A program made the position numbers and the translations under genes. The notes below the pieces were generated by a model. That model searched no databases and was not told where the DNA came from. It saw only the letters and a program-made list of their open reading frames with translations. Source: Arion vulgaris (taxonomy: Eukaryota; Mollusca; Gastropoda; Stylommatophora; Arionidae). From it: 64,000 nucleotides of DNA. How positions within the stretch are numbered: the first letter of the stretch is position 1; each line of letters starts with the position of its first letter. The stretch spans positions 65,442,865 to 65,506,864 of the forward strand of contig CM036753.1 in the NCBI GenBank assembly GCA_020796225.1, written 5' to 3'. Shown one piece after another: positions 30,701 through 40,305 of this stretch.

Positions 30701-33110
30701 CTCTGCCTTTGTCAACCAACTCATGCCAAGTCTTCCTATCTCTAGCTATCTCCTGTATCTCCCTCCAGCTCTTCTTTAGATCTCTGCCTCCAAATCTCGT
30801 CTCCGTGTATTTCTCGGTCTCCCCATCTTCCGCTTACCCTGTGGGTTCCAGGAAAGGACCCTTCTTGTTATATTCCCTCAGGTTTTCACAAAGTGTGTCC
30901 TATCCAGCGCCAGCGTCTTTTTTACCTTTTATTCACTGGAATATGTCTTGTTCTCTCCATAAGTTCCTCATTTGTGAACCTATCATACCATCTTATTCCC
31001 TCTATTCTGCGCAGACACAAGTTGATGAATGGTTGCAGTTTATTATTAATTTAGTCGTTCTGCATGTTTCTGACCCATACAGTAGAACTGCTTTAACATT
31101 AGAGTTAAATATCCGAATTTTTGTTCTAGATTTGATATCTTTAGACTTCCAAATGTTTCCCAGTGCAATGAAAGCTCCTCTTGCCTTCTTTATTCTTATT
31201 TTGACATTTCTATTTGTTACACCCTCTTTGTCTACGTTGCTGCCCAAATATGTTTATGATTCTACCTCTTGAAGTGGGATTTCACCCAGTGAGATCGAAT
31301 TGTCGTTTGCTTGGTTAATTCTCATTATCTTTGTCTTTCCCTTTTGAATGTTCAGCCCTAGTTGCTGGGACCTTTGATTCAATGTGTTTAGCTTATCCTG
31401 CATCTGATTTCGTGTATGTGACAGAAGGGCTATATCATCAGCGAAGTCCAGATCTTCTAGTTGCTCTATCACAGTTTGTTGGATACCATTTCTGGTGTTA
31501 GTTACTGTGGTCTTCGTAATCCAGTCTACTGTCAGTAAGAACAACAAAGGGGATAGAAGACATCCCTGACGCACTCCTGTTTCCATTCCAAAAGTGTCTG
31601 TTAGTTTACCTTCATGAAGAACTCTACATTTCATATCTGCATATGTTGCTCTTATTAGGTTAATAATTTTCTGTGGGATTCCATAATGTCTCATCAATTT
31701 CCAAAGGGTTTCCCTATCAATACTGTCAAAAGCTTTCTTATAATCCACAAACCCGTTACCCGAAGTGGGGATTTTCATTCAATGTCTATCGAATTTTCTA
31801 ACCTCCAGAGGTTTACGTGAATATACTGTCCTGGGCATGCGGGTGTTTACGGTAATGAGAGAGCGGACAGGCTTGCATCAACAGCATCGATTATTGGGGA
31901 GTTGAAGATGGATAAGGCGGATATTCTTCGGTCTCTTCGAGACTGTCTGTGGATGAGGACACTAAAATCGATGTTGAATCTATCAAGCGATTTATGCAGT
32001 TTGGAGTTACCCGTTGTACAAGTCGAACTAGACGCCTGAGAGGCAGAGAGGTGTGTTTAATCAGCGAGCCACGGGAACTATCAGTATGCATACTCTTCGA
32101 TATCTGTTGGGGAGACTGAGCACCTATGGGTCTGCCTGGAGTGCAATGAAGTCAGTTTAGTAACCAATAACCAATTCCATTCAATACTTTGCTCTATTAT
32201 TATGCGTAATATGGTTATCTGGCCAGCACAGGATCTATTTGGTCGGAAGCCTGCTTGTTCATCTCTTAGTTTTATATCGATGGCATCTCTCAGTATCTCC
32301 AGGATGATTCTGCCTAGTATTTTCCCAGGTACTGATAAAAGCATTATTCCTCTATAGTTTTCACACTTCTGAAGGTTCCCTTTCTTTGGTAGCTTCACCA
32401 GGTATCCTTCTCTCCAGTTTGCAGGTATTTCTTTGGTCTCCCAGATTCTGCTAAATAAGTTATACAGTATTTCTGTCGATGTGTTTATGTTGGCTTTAAC
32501 CGTTTCCGCTTGAATACCATCTGGACCGGCCGCTTTCCCATCTTTCAAAAGTTTGATGGCTTTACTAATCTCCTCCTTGGATGACTTCTCACTGTTGATG
32601 TCCAAGTCAATTTCTGCAGGCTGGTGGTTTGTAGGAATCTGGGGGTTTGTAGGTGCTGGTCTGTTCAGGAGTTCCTTGAAGTATCCCATCCATCTTTCCA
32701 TTTGGTCTCTAAATTAATGATAGTTTCCCCACTACTATTTTTGATCAACCCACTTGGTTGACTGTATTTTCCTGCTAACTTTCTAGTGATGTTGTAAAGA
32801 TCCCTAATGTTTCCTAATGCAGCTACATCCGCTTCTCTTGCTAGATCTTCTAAGTATTGTCTTTTATTTAACCTTATTTGTTTCTTCACTTTCTTGCTAG
32901 CTTCTGTGTATTTTTCTTTGGCTATAGCGTTGGCAGTTCTAGTTTTGCTATTATTTAAATCTGCTTTTCTCTTATTCCTTTCTTCTATTCCTTTGAGAGT
33001 TTCTGGAGTTATCCATGCTTAATGATTCCGCTCCTTCTTTCCCAATATCTCTGTACACGTTTCATTCCAAATATTTTTTTCTTGCATTCTTCCGCACTCA
33101 TCTCATCTTC
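30700..33110 (-). mobile_element. LINE-a: RTE-like non-LTR retrotransposon, RT domain
   Basis: The most complete LINE here. From 33100 down on the minus strand: a Lys/Arg-rich linker (KKQIRLNKRQYLEDLAREAD), MERWMGYFKELLN at 32701, then RT motifs GKAAGPDGI, NYRGIMLLSVPGKIL and QAGFRPNRSC. After an insertion come FVDYKKAFDSIDRETLW, GVRQGCLLSPLLF and the catalytic box LDFADDIALLS at about 31445-31425. The thumb and tail follow (TYLGSNVDKEGVTN, VLLYGSETCRT, then frameshifted C-terminus). The upstream endonuclease domain is not visible, and insertion 31784-32177 plus frameshifts make it dead. RTE-like assignment is by motif impression. Confidence 0.9.
31784..32177 (+). mobile_element. LINE-d 3' end inserted in LINE-a, 8-bp repeats
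   Basis: Plus strand fragments include LSWACGCLR-type frame of PGHAGVYGNERADRLAST, DKADILRSLRD, RRLRGREVCLI and EHLWVCLECNEVSLVTNN, matching LINE-d at 17690-19632. It splits the RT domain of LINE-a between QSIEWN (right) and GFVDYKKAFD (left). CATTCAAT occurs at 31776-31783 and 32178-32185, the likely target-site duplication. Confidence 0.85.
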
Positions 33111-33338
33111 TAACTGTCGCAAAACCTCATACTTATTAGAGACTGTGACCATAAACTGTTACTTTATTTTTTGGCTTCTGAGGTATTATATTACAGCTTT
33201 TAAAAATTGTTTTTACAAAGAAATAAATGTTATATTTTTTTTTTTTAAACACATATATATATATATATTCAAATGTTTCAAGTTGATTTCTTTGGTGTAA
33301 CCCTTAACATTGCAAATTGTTTCGAGTGAATTTTTTAC
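33111..33338. other. Non-coding stretch with T-run and (TA)n
   Basis: Contains a T-run at 33235-33247 and (TA)n at 33252-33268. Nothing else recognised. Confidence 0.5.
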
Positions 33339-33339
33339 A

Positions 33340-33475
33340 AAATAACGATGGTACCACCCGTTCAGAAAGCAATGGCAAACTACTGAACGTAATAATGCCT
33401 AGAAAAATCACAAACAGCTTTAAAAGCTGGGGTTGATTCGCAAAGTGCTGTAAAGGATATGCAATTAACTTAACT
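33340..33475 (+). mobile_element. SINE-N 3' body fragment
   Basis: GTTCAGAAAGCAATGGCAAA, CTACTGAACGTAATAATGCC and CTGTAAAGGATATGCAAT match the SINE-N body at 4420-4790. This copy keeps the middle segment uninterrupted and lacks the tRNA-like head. It ends in repeats of TTAAC. Confidence 0.75.
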
Positions 33476-33506
33476 TAACCCTTAACAGATTGTGTTTACC
33501 TCATGC

Positions 33507-33775
33507 CCGCCCGTGTGGTTCTGGGGCCAGCAAGGGAACCAAAGAACAGTACCACTGCGACCTACAGGGTATGTCGTAAGAGGCGACTGATGTAGGACCT
33601 AGTTAATATACCCTAATAAATAAAAAGCATTGCAGAGATCGGATGTGCTGGCCTACCTGTAGGCGCATAACTGACACAACGTACAATTGCTCTTAGACTC
33701 AGATCACATACAAATCACACAGAGTGGTTAACAAGTGGTCGACATGAAGCGTTCGAAGAAGAAGAAGAAGTAGAA
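33507..33775 (+). mobile_element. SINE-A copy, full length, with TSD
   Basis: A 269-bp reference copy: GCCCGCCCGTGTGG, CCAAAGAACAGTACCACTGC, GACCTACAGGGTATGTCGTA, AGAGGCGACTG, GATCGGATGTGCTGGCCTAC, GTAGGCGCATAACTGACACA, ACGTACAATTGCTCTTAG, AATCACACAGAGTGGTTAAC and a (GAA)n tail. GTTTACCTCAT (33496-33506) and GTTTGCCTCAT (33776-33786) are the target-site duplication (10 of 11). Confidence 0.95.
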
Positions 33776-33983
33776 GTTTGCCTCATCATCATAAATAAGA
33801 CAACATGAGTATAGAGACAAATCCTTCTTATCTTGTCTTATCACTTTATCGCGTCATCATTAACAGGTTAGACAGTTTAATGAGTTTTTATACAGACGTC
33901 GTAACTTGTCTCATCACCGAATCATTTCATAATTATTAGATTAAACAATGCGATCGCTGGTGATAACTGACTAATATGATATG

Positions 33984-34149
33984 CAGTGGCGGCTCGTAAT
34001 CATTTTTGTTAGTGGGGCCAGACAAAAATTATCGGAAAAGTCATCGCTTTGTGTGGTTATGAATTAATTTATAAAATATTAAAATATACGCTACACATTA
34101 TTTTCGGTGGGGCTCGATCCCAGTGGCCCTTAATGACGAGCCGCCACTG
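33984..34149 (+). mobile_element. hAT-like MITE-1, copy 2, 8-bp TSD
   Basis: A 166-bp element with perfect terminal inverted repeats CAGTGGCGGCTCGT and ACGAGCCGCCACTG. Same orientation and internal sequence as 27703-27871. ATGATATG at 33976-33983 and 34150-34157 is a perfect 8-bp duplication. Confidence 0.96.
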
Positions 34150-34304
34150 ATGATATGGTAAAACTTTACAAAACTTGCAAAATTTTGCTTTTGTCGCAGA
34201 CAACATTAAAACCTATAACAATTCATACAGTCAAGCTTATCGTCTTGTTCAAGGTTTCTTTAATGTTCAGTTGCCGCTATCGTCTTCGTCTTCCCCTGCC
34301 TTAG

Positions 34305-34742
34305 GTGGTCTCTGTGGCATAGAGTTTAGGTGCTCGTCTCTCGTGTAAAATGTACGACGTTCGCTCCCTCGTTGAGCCATCTGGATATTTTTTCAGAGAT
34401 CGCTGATCTCAGTGTAGGTGAGATCGAGTTCCTTGTCCTATCGGAGACGGACGATAAAACATAGGTGTCATGTTCGATTTGAAGAACCCTTCACGTTAAA
34501 GAACCCTTGGCAGTTCAAAATCGAGAATAGCAGGCTGGAAAACCGCTGCCCAGGCCCAATTCATTAAAAAAGATTGAAAATAAAGTTCCTACATAACTAT
34601 CTTCAAATTACATCGGGGACCTCACCGTTGCTACGGAGTTCGTGCACTGAAGTTGAGATCTTCCTGTGTAAGAAAGAGATCGGAGCACACAGGACTACTC
34701 ACCGAAGTGCAATGATGATATTCATATCAATCAATCAATCAA
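34305..34742 (+). mobile_element. SINE-D copy, full length
   Basis: Head GGTCTCTGTGGCATAGAG (A-box region) with ACGACGTTCGCTCCC (B-box-like), then CAGAGATCGCTGATCTCAGT, GTAGGTGAGATCGAGTTCCT, ATCGGAGACGGACGATAAAA, CAAATTACATCGGGGACCTC, AGAGATCGGAGCACACAGG and an (AATC)n tail. About 438 bp, in four other near-full copies here. Confidence 0.9.
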
Positions 34743-34799
34743 TTTTCACCGCCTCGTCTTTCAGACACAATGCTACTACTGCCTTGTAGTTAAATTAGG

Positions 34800-35151
34800 G
34801 ACAATCAAAGCCTAGCGGAGCAAACCGTACACAAAACTGGACTGCAGACAAACCAAGTAGTCCAAAAGAAGACTGGTAACCTGGGCAGATGACGCTCAAC
34901 ATCCCGGGAGGGAAGGTTGTGTAAGGGTAGCTACCCAAAAAGAGAATAGCAACCCGCTGCCTTGCAGGTAGGCTGGGGACAGCCAAAGGCTGACGGAGAG
35001 CGAAAGAGTAAACGCTGGCTGAAACAGGACACGCCGTGGAAGGATAAACACCAGAGCTCCAAATGGCGTTGAATGATGTAAAATTACGTTCTTGGCAAAG
35101 GCTGTTTATATATCACAATAAGAATGATCAAAATGGCCAAAAAGAACGATC

Positions 35152-35192
<41 letters not shown>
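34800..35192 (+). mobile_element. SINE-B-type element with (GA)n tail
   Basis: Includes ACCTGGGCAGATGACGCTCA, GGGTAGCTACCCAAAAAGAG, GGATAAACACCAGAGCTCCA, AATGGCGTTGAATGATG and CAAAAAGAACGATCGC, then (GA)n from 35155. The 46360-46560 segment shares GAGCTCCAAATGG, AGGATAAGCACC and the GACCGAAAAGAACGAACGAGAG end. It is a dispersed repeat; its type is uncertain. The 5' part has tandem GACAGCCAAAG-like phrases. Confidence 0.7.
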
Positions 35193-35193
<1 letters not shown>

Positions 35194-35598
35194 ATGCTAT
35201 CCATTATTATAATCTCCAAGTCCACTAACGCGTGTTATATGGCCAACATATTACAGTTTAAGAGATATGATATTATTTATGAGTCAATTCTCCTTGATGT
35301 TTATGTATTTTTGAATGCACATATTCTTACTATTCTTTGTCATATGCGTTCTAAGTTATTCGTCTCGTTTATGAAATACCAGTTACCTTAGTCATCAAAG
35401 AATTGTCTATTGAAAGAGTTTTTTATTCAAACAGTTTCGTCACTAAAATTGTCTGGTGTCTTGTATGCACGTTATAAAGACGTATATCATCAAGATGTTT
35501 GCAGCAGATAAAACAAAGATAAAAGATAAAATATTATCTATTTAAAATCAATTTTTGACACAGTTATGGTGCATCTGTACAAATTTAGATTTTAAGAG
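35193..35598. other. Non-coding stretch, nothing recognised
   Basis: AT-rich. A 65-codon plus frame (35194-35391) is without recognisable features. Confidence 0.5.
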
Positions 35599-35854
35599 CA
35601 TATATTTTCCCTATAGCAACGTGTATGGCTGTGAGGCATGTAATATTGATTTTAAACAAAGTTGAAAATCGAATAATACCTTCGAAAAGAAGTGCTACAG
35701 AAGAGTACTCAAAATACCATAGTCAGAAAAAAGAATAAATATATCTATTTTGCAATAGTTTAAAATTGAAGAGACGTGGCTGATTAAAAAAAGAAAAATG
35801 AAATAATGTGGACATATAAAACGACATGGTTACCTAGAGAATATCAATCTAGAG

Positions 35855-36008
35855 GGCCCCCGCGTTTTACAGGGCTCTCAAGGGGCATCAAGGAATAGTA
35901 ACACTGCCACCTAAAGGCATGTTGTTAGAGGCGACTGAGATAGGGGCCTAGGGAAACTAGCCTAGTAAAGAAAAAGCGTAGCAGAAATTGGATATGCTAG
36001 CCTACTCG
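35855..36008 (+). mobile_element. SINE-A copy, 3' truncated
   Basis: CAAGGAATAGTAACACTGCC, ACCTAAAGGCATGTTGTTAG, GGGGCCTAGGGAAACTAGCC and GGATATGCTAGCCTACTC match SINE-A. It stops before the ACAATTGCTCTTAG half and has no (GAA)n tail. Confidence 0.85.
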
Positions 36009-36385
36009 GACATTTAACAAGGCAGTGGAAAAGCATGTATGTGCTTCTAAACATAAGTGTTATAGAAGAGTTATTCGTATATCATTTACAAAGAAGAAAT
36101 CAAAAATATCTTTTCAGCATGAACTCAAAATAAAGATAATTGAATGATACTACAAATAAAAATGAGAAAATTGAAGTATTTTGGAAATATTTTATTTTAA
36201 ACGTAGGGTTGGAGAAGACCAATACGGAATGAAGTATTCACAGAGAAAGAGAAGCCCACGGTGAAGATGGATTCAGTATATGACGTATGCTTTGAGTTTG
36301 ACGGTGACAGATGAGGGACATCTGGTGTACGAGAGAAATTACCAAGGCTGTTAGGGTTTCTTGATATTAAAGAGAGTTGGTTATT

Positions 36386-36590
36386 TTTTTTTTCCGATCC
36401 AGAAGCACTTGAGCTTTTCAACTCTTCGGCTCGGTGCCATGGACATCGTAACCCTTCGGTTCGGTGCCACAAACACCGTAAATCTGGGGAATCTGTGGCT
36501 TTTTCTGCCATCCCGCGGAATTGAACCCGCACACACAGAGGGATAGTCACCCGTAGTCCAACGCGCTACGAAGACGCTGGGCAGACGGGC
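36386..36590 (-). mobile_element. SINE-F copy with 13-bp target-site duplication
   Basis: Poly-T start (A tail on minus), then CCGATCCAGAAGCACTTGAG, TCGGTGCCATGGACATCGTA, TGCCATCCCGCGGAATTGAA (B box GGTTCAATTCC on minus), and GTCCAACGCGCTACGAAGAC (A-box region). Perfect AGAGTTGGTTATT repeats flank it at 36373-36385 and 36591-36603. Confidence 0.96.
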
Positions 36591-36849
36591 AGAGTTGGTT
36601 ATTAAAGAACATAAGAACAAACACAATTAATTATGTCGGACATATTAAATGACATGACTGCCTGGAGAAGATAATTCTAGAAGGAATGGGGCCTGGAAGA
36701 AGAGCGAGAGGAAGACATAGACGACGATGGGTGCATGATGTCAGTGACGAGTTAAGAATGACTGCTGATTACACCGGACATTTTGCACAGAATAGAGTGT
36801 GAAACACAACTGCTATCATGGGAACCTAGTTCCAGGAGGGGCAATCTAT

Positions 36850-37069
36850 TTGATGATGATGATGATGTTAGCGGGCAAAGTTTTCCTCAGGGCAAGCAAC
36901 TTGGTGATGATTATGTTAGGGTGGCAATGTTCTTCTCAAGACAAGCAACTTGATGATGATGATGATAGGGTGGCAATGTTCTTCTCAGGACAAGCAACTT
37001 GATGATGATGATGTTAGTGTGTCACAGTTCTGCTCAGGACAAGCAACTTGATGATGATGATGATGTTAG
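36850..37069. repeat. 49-bp minisatellite, first segment
   Basis: About four copies of GCAACTTGATGATGATGATG plus TTAGGGTGGCAATGTTCTTC plus TCAGGACAA. Related single units remain at 37569-37631 and 38275-38320. The array was broken by two LINE insertions (37070-37568 and 37632-38274). Confidence 0.93.
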
Positions 37070-37568
37070 GGAACTGTCACCACTATTAAAACATCCAAGC
37101 ATTAACAAGGCAGTCAAACGACAACTGATAAACTGCATATTTATTCCAACTCTCTGCTATCAGTGCCAAACATGGCCCTGACTAAGACACACGAAAGAAA
37201 GATTACAACATGTGAAATGAGATGTGTACGAAAAGTTGTCAACGTTACAAGGAGAGATAGAGTGAGAAACGAGAATATCAGAAGCATCGTTGGTACTATA
37301 CCATGTATACAGTACATCGAGAAGCAAAGAATCAAGTGGTTCGGCCATCTAATGAGAATGGAACCACATTTACTACCATCACGTGCCTACAATAATTGAC
37401 ACTCAGGGCGCAGAGCACGAGGCAGGCCAAGAACACGATGGATAGATAACGTCTCAGAGTCCCTGTGAAAACATGGACTGACAACGTCAAGCGCAACACA
37501 CCTGGCAATGGATAGAAAACTAACTCTCACCGCGACGCTTCACGGCAAATGTGGTTAAGATAAGATAA
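37070..37568 (+). mobile_element. LINE-c-like 3' end inserted in the 49-bp array
   Basis: Plus strand: ELSPLLKHPSINKAVKRQLI, FIPTLCYQCQTWP, a frameshift near 37175, then HERKITTCEMRCVRKVVN, YIEKQRIKWFGHLMRMEP, a stop, and SGRRARGRPRTRWIDNVSE in the next part. Ends (TAAGA)n. GATGATGTTAG at 37059-37069 and 37569-37579 fits a target-site duplication, though the target is itself repetitive. Confidence 0.87.
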
Positions 37569-37631
37569 GATGATGTTAGAGTGGCAATGTTCTTCTCAGG
37601 ATAAGCTATTTGATGATGATGATAGGGTGGC

Positions 37632-38274
37632 TCCGTAAACACTACCAACATCTCCATCGATAATCATCTACTAAATCAAGTAAAAGATTTCACATACCTG
37701 GGGAGCATTTTTCAGCAAATGGAAGAATAACTAATGAAATTCAACACAGATGCAACAAAGCAAATCAAATGATAGGGCAAATGGCGCCAATTTTAAGATG
37801 CAAACACGTCACCATGAACACAAAAGAGCAATGTTCAACACAATCTTTCTCCCCACATTATGTTACCAGTTCCAAACCTGGACGCTGACAACAAACGATA
37901 GAAGAAAACTAGTCACAACAGAGATGAAGTGTCTACGCAGAATGCTGGGTGTAACAAGAAGAGACCGGTTGAGAAATGAAGACATCAGGAAAAAGTGGGT
38001 ACAACATCAGTACTAGACTTCATCAAGAAACAACAAATTAATTGGTTCGGCCACGTAAGCAGATTACCATCAGACAGTGCACGCCAAAGAGCAATGCTGC
38101 TCCGATACAATGGGTACAAAGCAAAAGGCCGGCCACGCAAAAGATGGACCTCAGAGATAACAGAGGCGACGAAAGAGACTATCTACGAAGCGCATACTAG
38201 GGCCGTTTTAGAAATCTCTTCCTGACCTGACGCTGTGAGGCATACAGGATTCGAGAAAGAAGAAGAAAGAAGAA
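37632..38274 (+). mobile_element. LINE-b 3' end, best copy, 11-bp TSD
   Basis: Motifs: NQVKDFTYLGSIFQQ, a frameshifted part with FNTIFLPTLCYQFQTWTLTT (37750-38016) and MKCLRRMLGVTRRDRLRNED, then VLDFIKKQQINWFGHVSRLP and KAKGRPRKRWTSEITEATKE (37995-38225). The 3' end is CGCTGTGAGGCATACAGGAT followed by (GAA)n. GATAGGGTGGC is repeated at 37621-37631 and 38275-38285. 5' truncated before the RT catalytic box. Confidence 0.92.
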
Positions 38275-38310
38275 GATAGGGTGGCACAGCTCTGCTCAAG
38301 ACAAGTTTTT

Positions 38311-38448
38311 TTATGATGACTGTTAGTATTAGTTTGTACTGCTTCATAACCAATTATTTTATGTTTGTTTGAGAAATTCTGTAAGGTTTCTTTTCGCTTG
38401 CTAGAACTGTCTCCATATGACCAACCAAATATGATACCATGTTACAGT
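38311..38448. other. Non-coding stretch, nothing recognised
   Basis: No recognisable feature. Confidence 0.45.
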
Positions 38449-38449
38449 A

Positions 38450-38690
38450 TAACTCCAGATGTGATACTTTGAAGTGGGGTTCCTCCGTTTGTAAAATCTT
38501 ACAGTTATCTATCTATACAAGTATTTATCTTGTTGGAAAATATACAAACACGTTGACCGAAATTCGGATATGCCTGTCCTACTTGTTGTAGGGGATTAAT
38601 GGGTGTGCAAAGTACTCACGTTGTATGTGCAAACCACACAGATAACAAAGAATGGTTAACTTGATTGATAAGAACGAACGCAAACCACTA
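38450..38690 (+). mobile_element. SINE-C type repeat, copy 1
   Basis: ATAACTCCAGATGTGATACT, TCTTACAGTTATCT, CCGAAATTCGGAT and ACCACACAGATAACAAAGAA recur in order at 55555-55800. The 3' part CACACAGATWACAAAGARYG resembles the SINE-A segment AATCACAAAGAGTGG, so C and A may share a 3' region. Confidence 0.75.
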
Positions 38691-39526
38691 ACTGGGTTAG
38701 ATTTTTACCGAAAATAAAAATGTAAAAAGAATCAGACACGATTAGGGAGGAAAAGCTGTTTCTTTAAATCAAATTACATCGTAGTTATGTAACCGTAAAT
38801 TGAAAGCAAAGGATCTCAAATGTTGGCAGACGTTAAGATACTCTCCCCCATTTGATTGTCTGACATTTTCCAAACGACAACCGAAGTAGAAAACACTTCA
38901 TGCACATCTTCAACTTCGGATGACAAAGGTCTTGCGCGTGAAAATTCGGTGTGACAACGAGACAGCGAGGCGACACACGCGCTGTCAATGCAGTCTCGCA
39001 CTCACACCAGGCCTTTACCACAACTGTGATGCTACTCGCGATACTCAGCCTGCTCTTGGGTCATCAGTGTTTCTGCGGTTTTTTTCATGAGTTTCTTTGT
39101 TATCTATAACTAAACAGAAACAATAGTTTCACGTCTCGACTTCGGGGCTTGTGCAGGAAGCTTTAATCTCAACTGTGTTGTATAATTTATTTTGCTATTT
39201 GTTAACATTTTATATTAAAATTAAATCATTTTGGTAATATTTGAGAACATTTTTATTTCATCATAAGATATTCATAAGACGAGAGTTTTGACAAGCTGTT
39301 TTGGTAGTGTTGCTGTTATCTTAGTGTAATTTCATTCAAAGAGCAGTTTTGACAAGTTAGTTGATGTCATTCTGTTTGTGCTGTAATTTTGATCAACAAG
39401 CACATTATTTATAAAAGGGATGCAGCTTAGTCAAGGAAACGAGTGTAGTTTGTTAGAGTTAGTATTATTTCTGGAAGTTCATCATTCACTGATATAACTA
39501 TCTCATATACTGTTAAGTTTTACAGT
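38691..39526. other. Upstream region and 5' UTR candidate of the SLC1 gene
   Basis: No transposon recognised in most of this stretch, in contrast to its surroundings. An in-frame TAG at 39446-39448 lies 78 bases before the ATG, so translation cannot start further upstream in this frame. The 5' UTR extent and any upstream exon are not visible; no clear TATA box is claimed. Confidence 0.5.
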
Positions 39527-40074
39527 ATGGAAAGAAAACGAAGCAACGAAGGTATGGATTCTCCAACTGAAAACAATGTCAGTGCTGTAAACACCCATGT
39601 TTTTATCTCAGTTCCAGAAGAGGATCTAGGATATCGGGGAAATTTTAAACGATATGGTAGAAAATGTCTGGCATGTAGTAAGGAAAACTCCCTTCTTATA
39701 GGCCTCCTGGCATCAGTTCTAATGGGCCTTGTCATGGGGGTTGCTATTCGTGGCACGAAAGAATCATTTACTAAAGAAAGTAATGTACATTGGCTTCCCT
39801 GGAGGCTTCTAATGCGAATGTTGCAGATGTTAGTGTTGCCAATCATCTTGGCTTCCCTCATCTCTGGCATAGCAGGTCTGGATGCCAGAACATGTGGCAG
39901 AATGGGGCTACAAACCATCGGTTACTTTGGTGTCACAACCTTCTTGGCAGTTTTTCTTGGAATATTCTTAGCAGTGACAATGGATCCTGGAGGTGGTGCT
40001 GACAGAAGTTCCATGAGACGATATGGTAAAGCTGAGTCTCTCAACTCTGCTGATACATTTCTGGATCTTATCAG
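39527..40074 (+). CDS. Excitatory amino acid transporter (SLC1 family), first coding exon
   Basis: Encodes the N-terminal 182 residues of a Na+-coupled glutamate/aspartate transporter of the SLC1/EAAT family, a plasma-membrane trimer. After a hydrophilic N-terminus without a signal peptide come three membrane segments: about residues 54-76 (LLIGLLASVLMGLVMGVAIR), 93-116 (includes MLQMLVLPIILASLISG) and 127-151 (TIGYFGVTTFLAVFLGIFLA). The MLVLPIILASLISGIAGLD and ADTFLDLIR segments are family hallmarks. The exon ends after CTTATCAG at a GT (40075), a plausible phase-2 donor; EAAT proteins continue with NMFPxNL at this point. The ATG is the first after an in-frame stop. Later exons are not found within the window, so the first intron is long or the rest is missing. 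Which paralogue it is cannot be told. Confidence 0.93.
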
Positions 40075-40090
40075 GTTGGTACGGATATGC
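40075..40090 (+). promoter_or_regulatory. Candidate splice donor
   Basis: CAG|GTTGGTACGG follows the codon series for FLDLI. The GTTGGT donor is weaker than GTAAGT, and the frame downstream runs into simple repeats, which supports an exon end here. Confidence 0.65.
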
Positions 40091-40107
40091 ATGCATCTTC
40101 CCACTGT

Positions 40108-40305
40108 ATCATGTCTCATAGATATATATCTCATAGATATATATCTCATAGATATACATGCATCTTCCCACTGATTCATCTCTCATAGATATATATCTCA
40201 TAGATATACATGCATCTTCTCACTGATTCATGTCTCATAGATATATATCTCATAGATATACATGCATCTTCTCACTGATTCATCTCTCATATATATATAT
40301 ATTTA
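40108..40305. repeat. 50-bp minisatellite in the first intron
   Basis: About three to four copies of CTCATAGATATATATCTCAT plus AGATATACATGCATCTTCTC plus ACTGATTCAT, ending in (TA)n. It begins about 34 bases after the splice donor. The frame continuing past 40074 encodes repeats of LIDIY and is not part of the protein. Confidence 0.93.

Larger units (their letters stand above)
35600..36800 (+). mobile_element. LINE-g remnants with nested SINE-A and SINE-F
   Basis: Three decayed LINE-g pieces: 35600-35850 (YGCEA..KKCYRRVLKIP-like, then WTYKTTWLPREYQ), 36010-36385 (a second pass over the same region) and 36604-36800 (HDCLEKIILEGMGPGRRARG, RHRRRWVHDVSDELRMTADY). The last piece is clearly in frame and matches 27940-28200. 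SINE-A interrupts after 35850 and SINE-F after 36385. All lack the RT domain. Confidence 0.75.

Noticed and set aside
40075..40174. SLC1 frame continuing to the stop at 40174
   Set aside because: The sequence after FLDLIR departs from the family and enters the 50-bp minisatellite, encoding LIDIY repeats; a splice donor is the better explanation.
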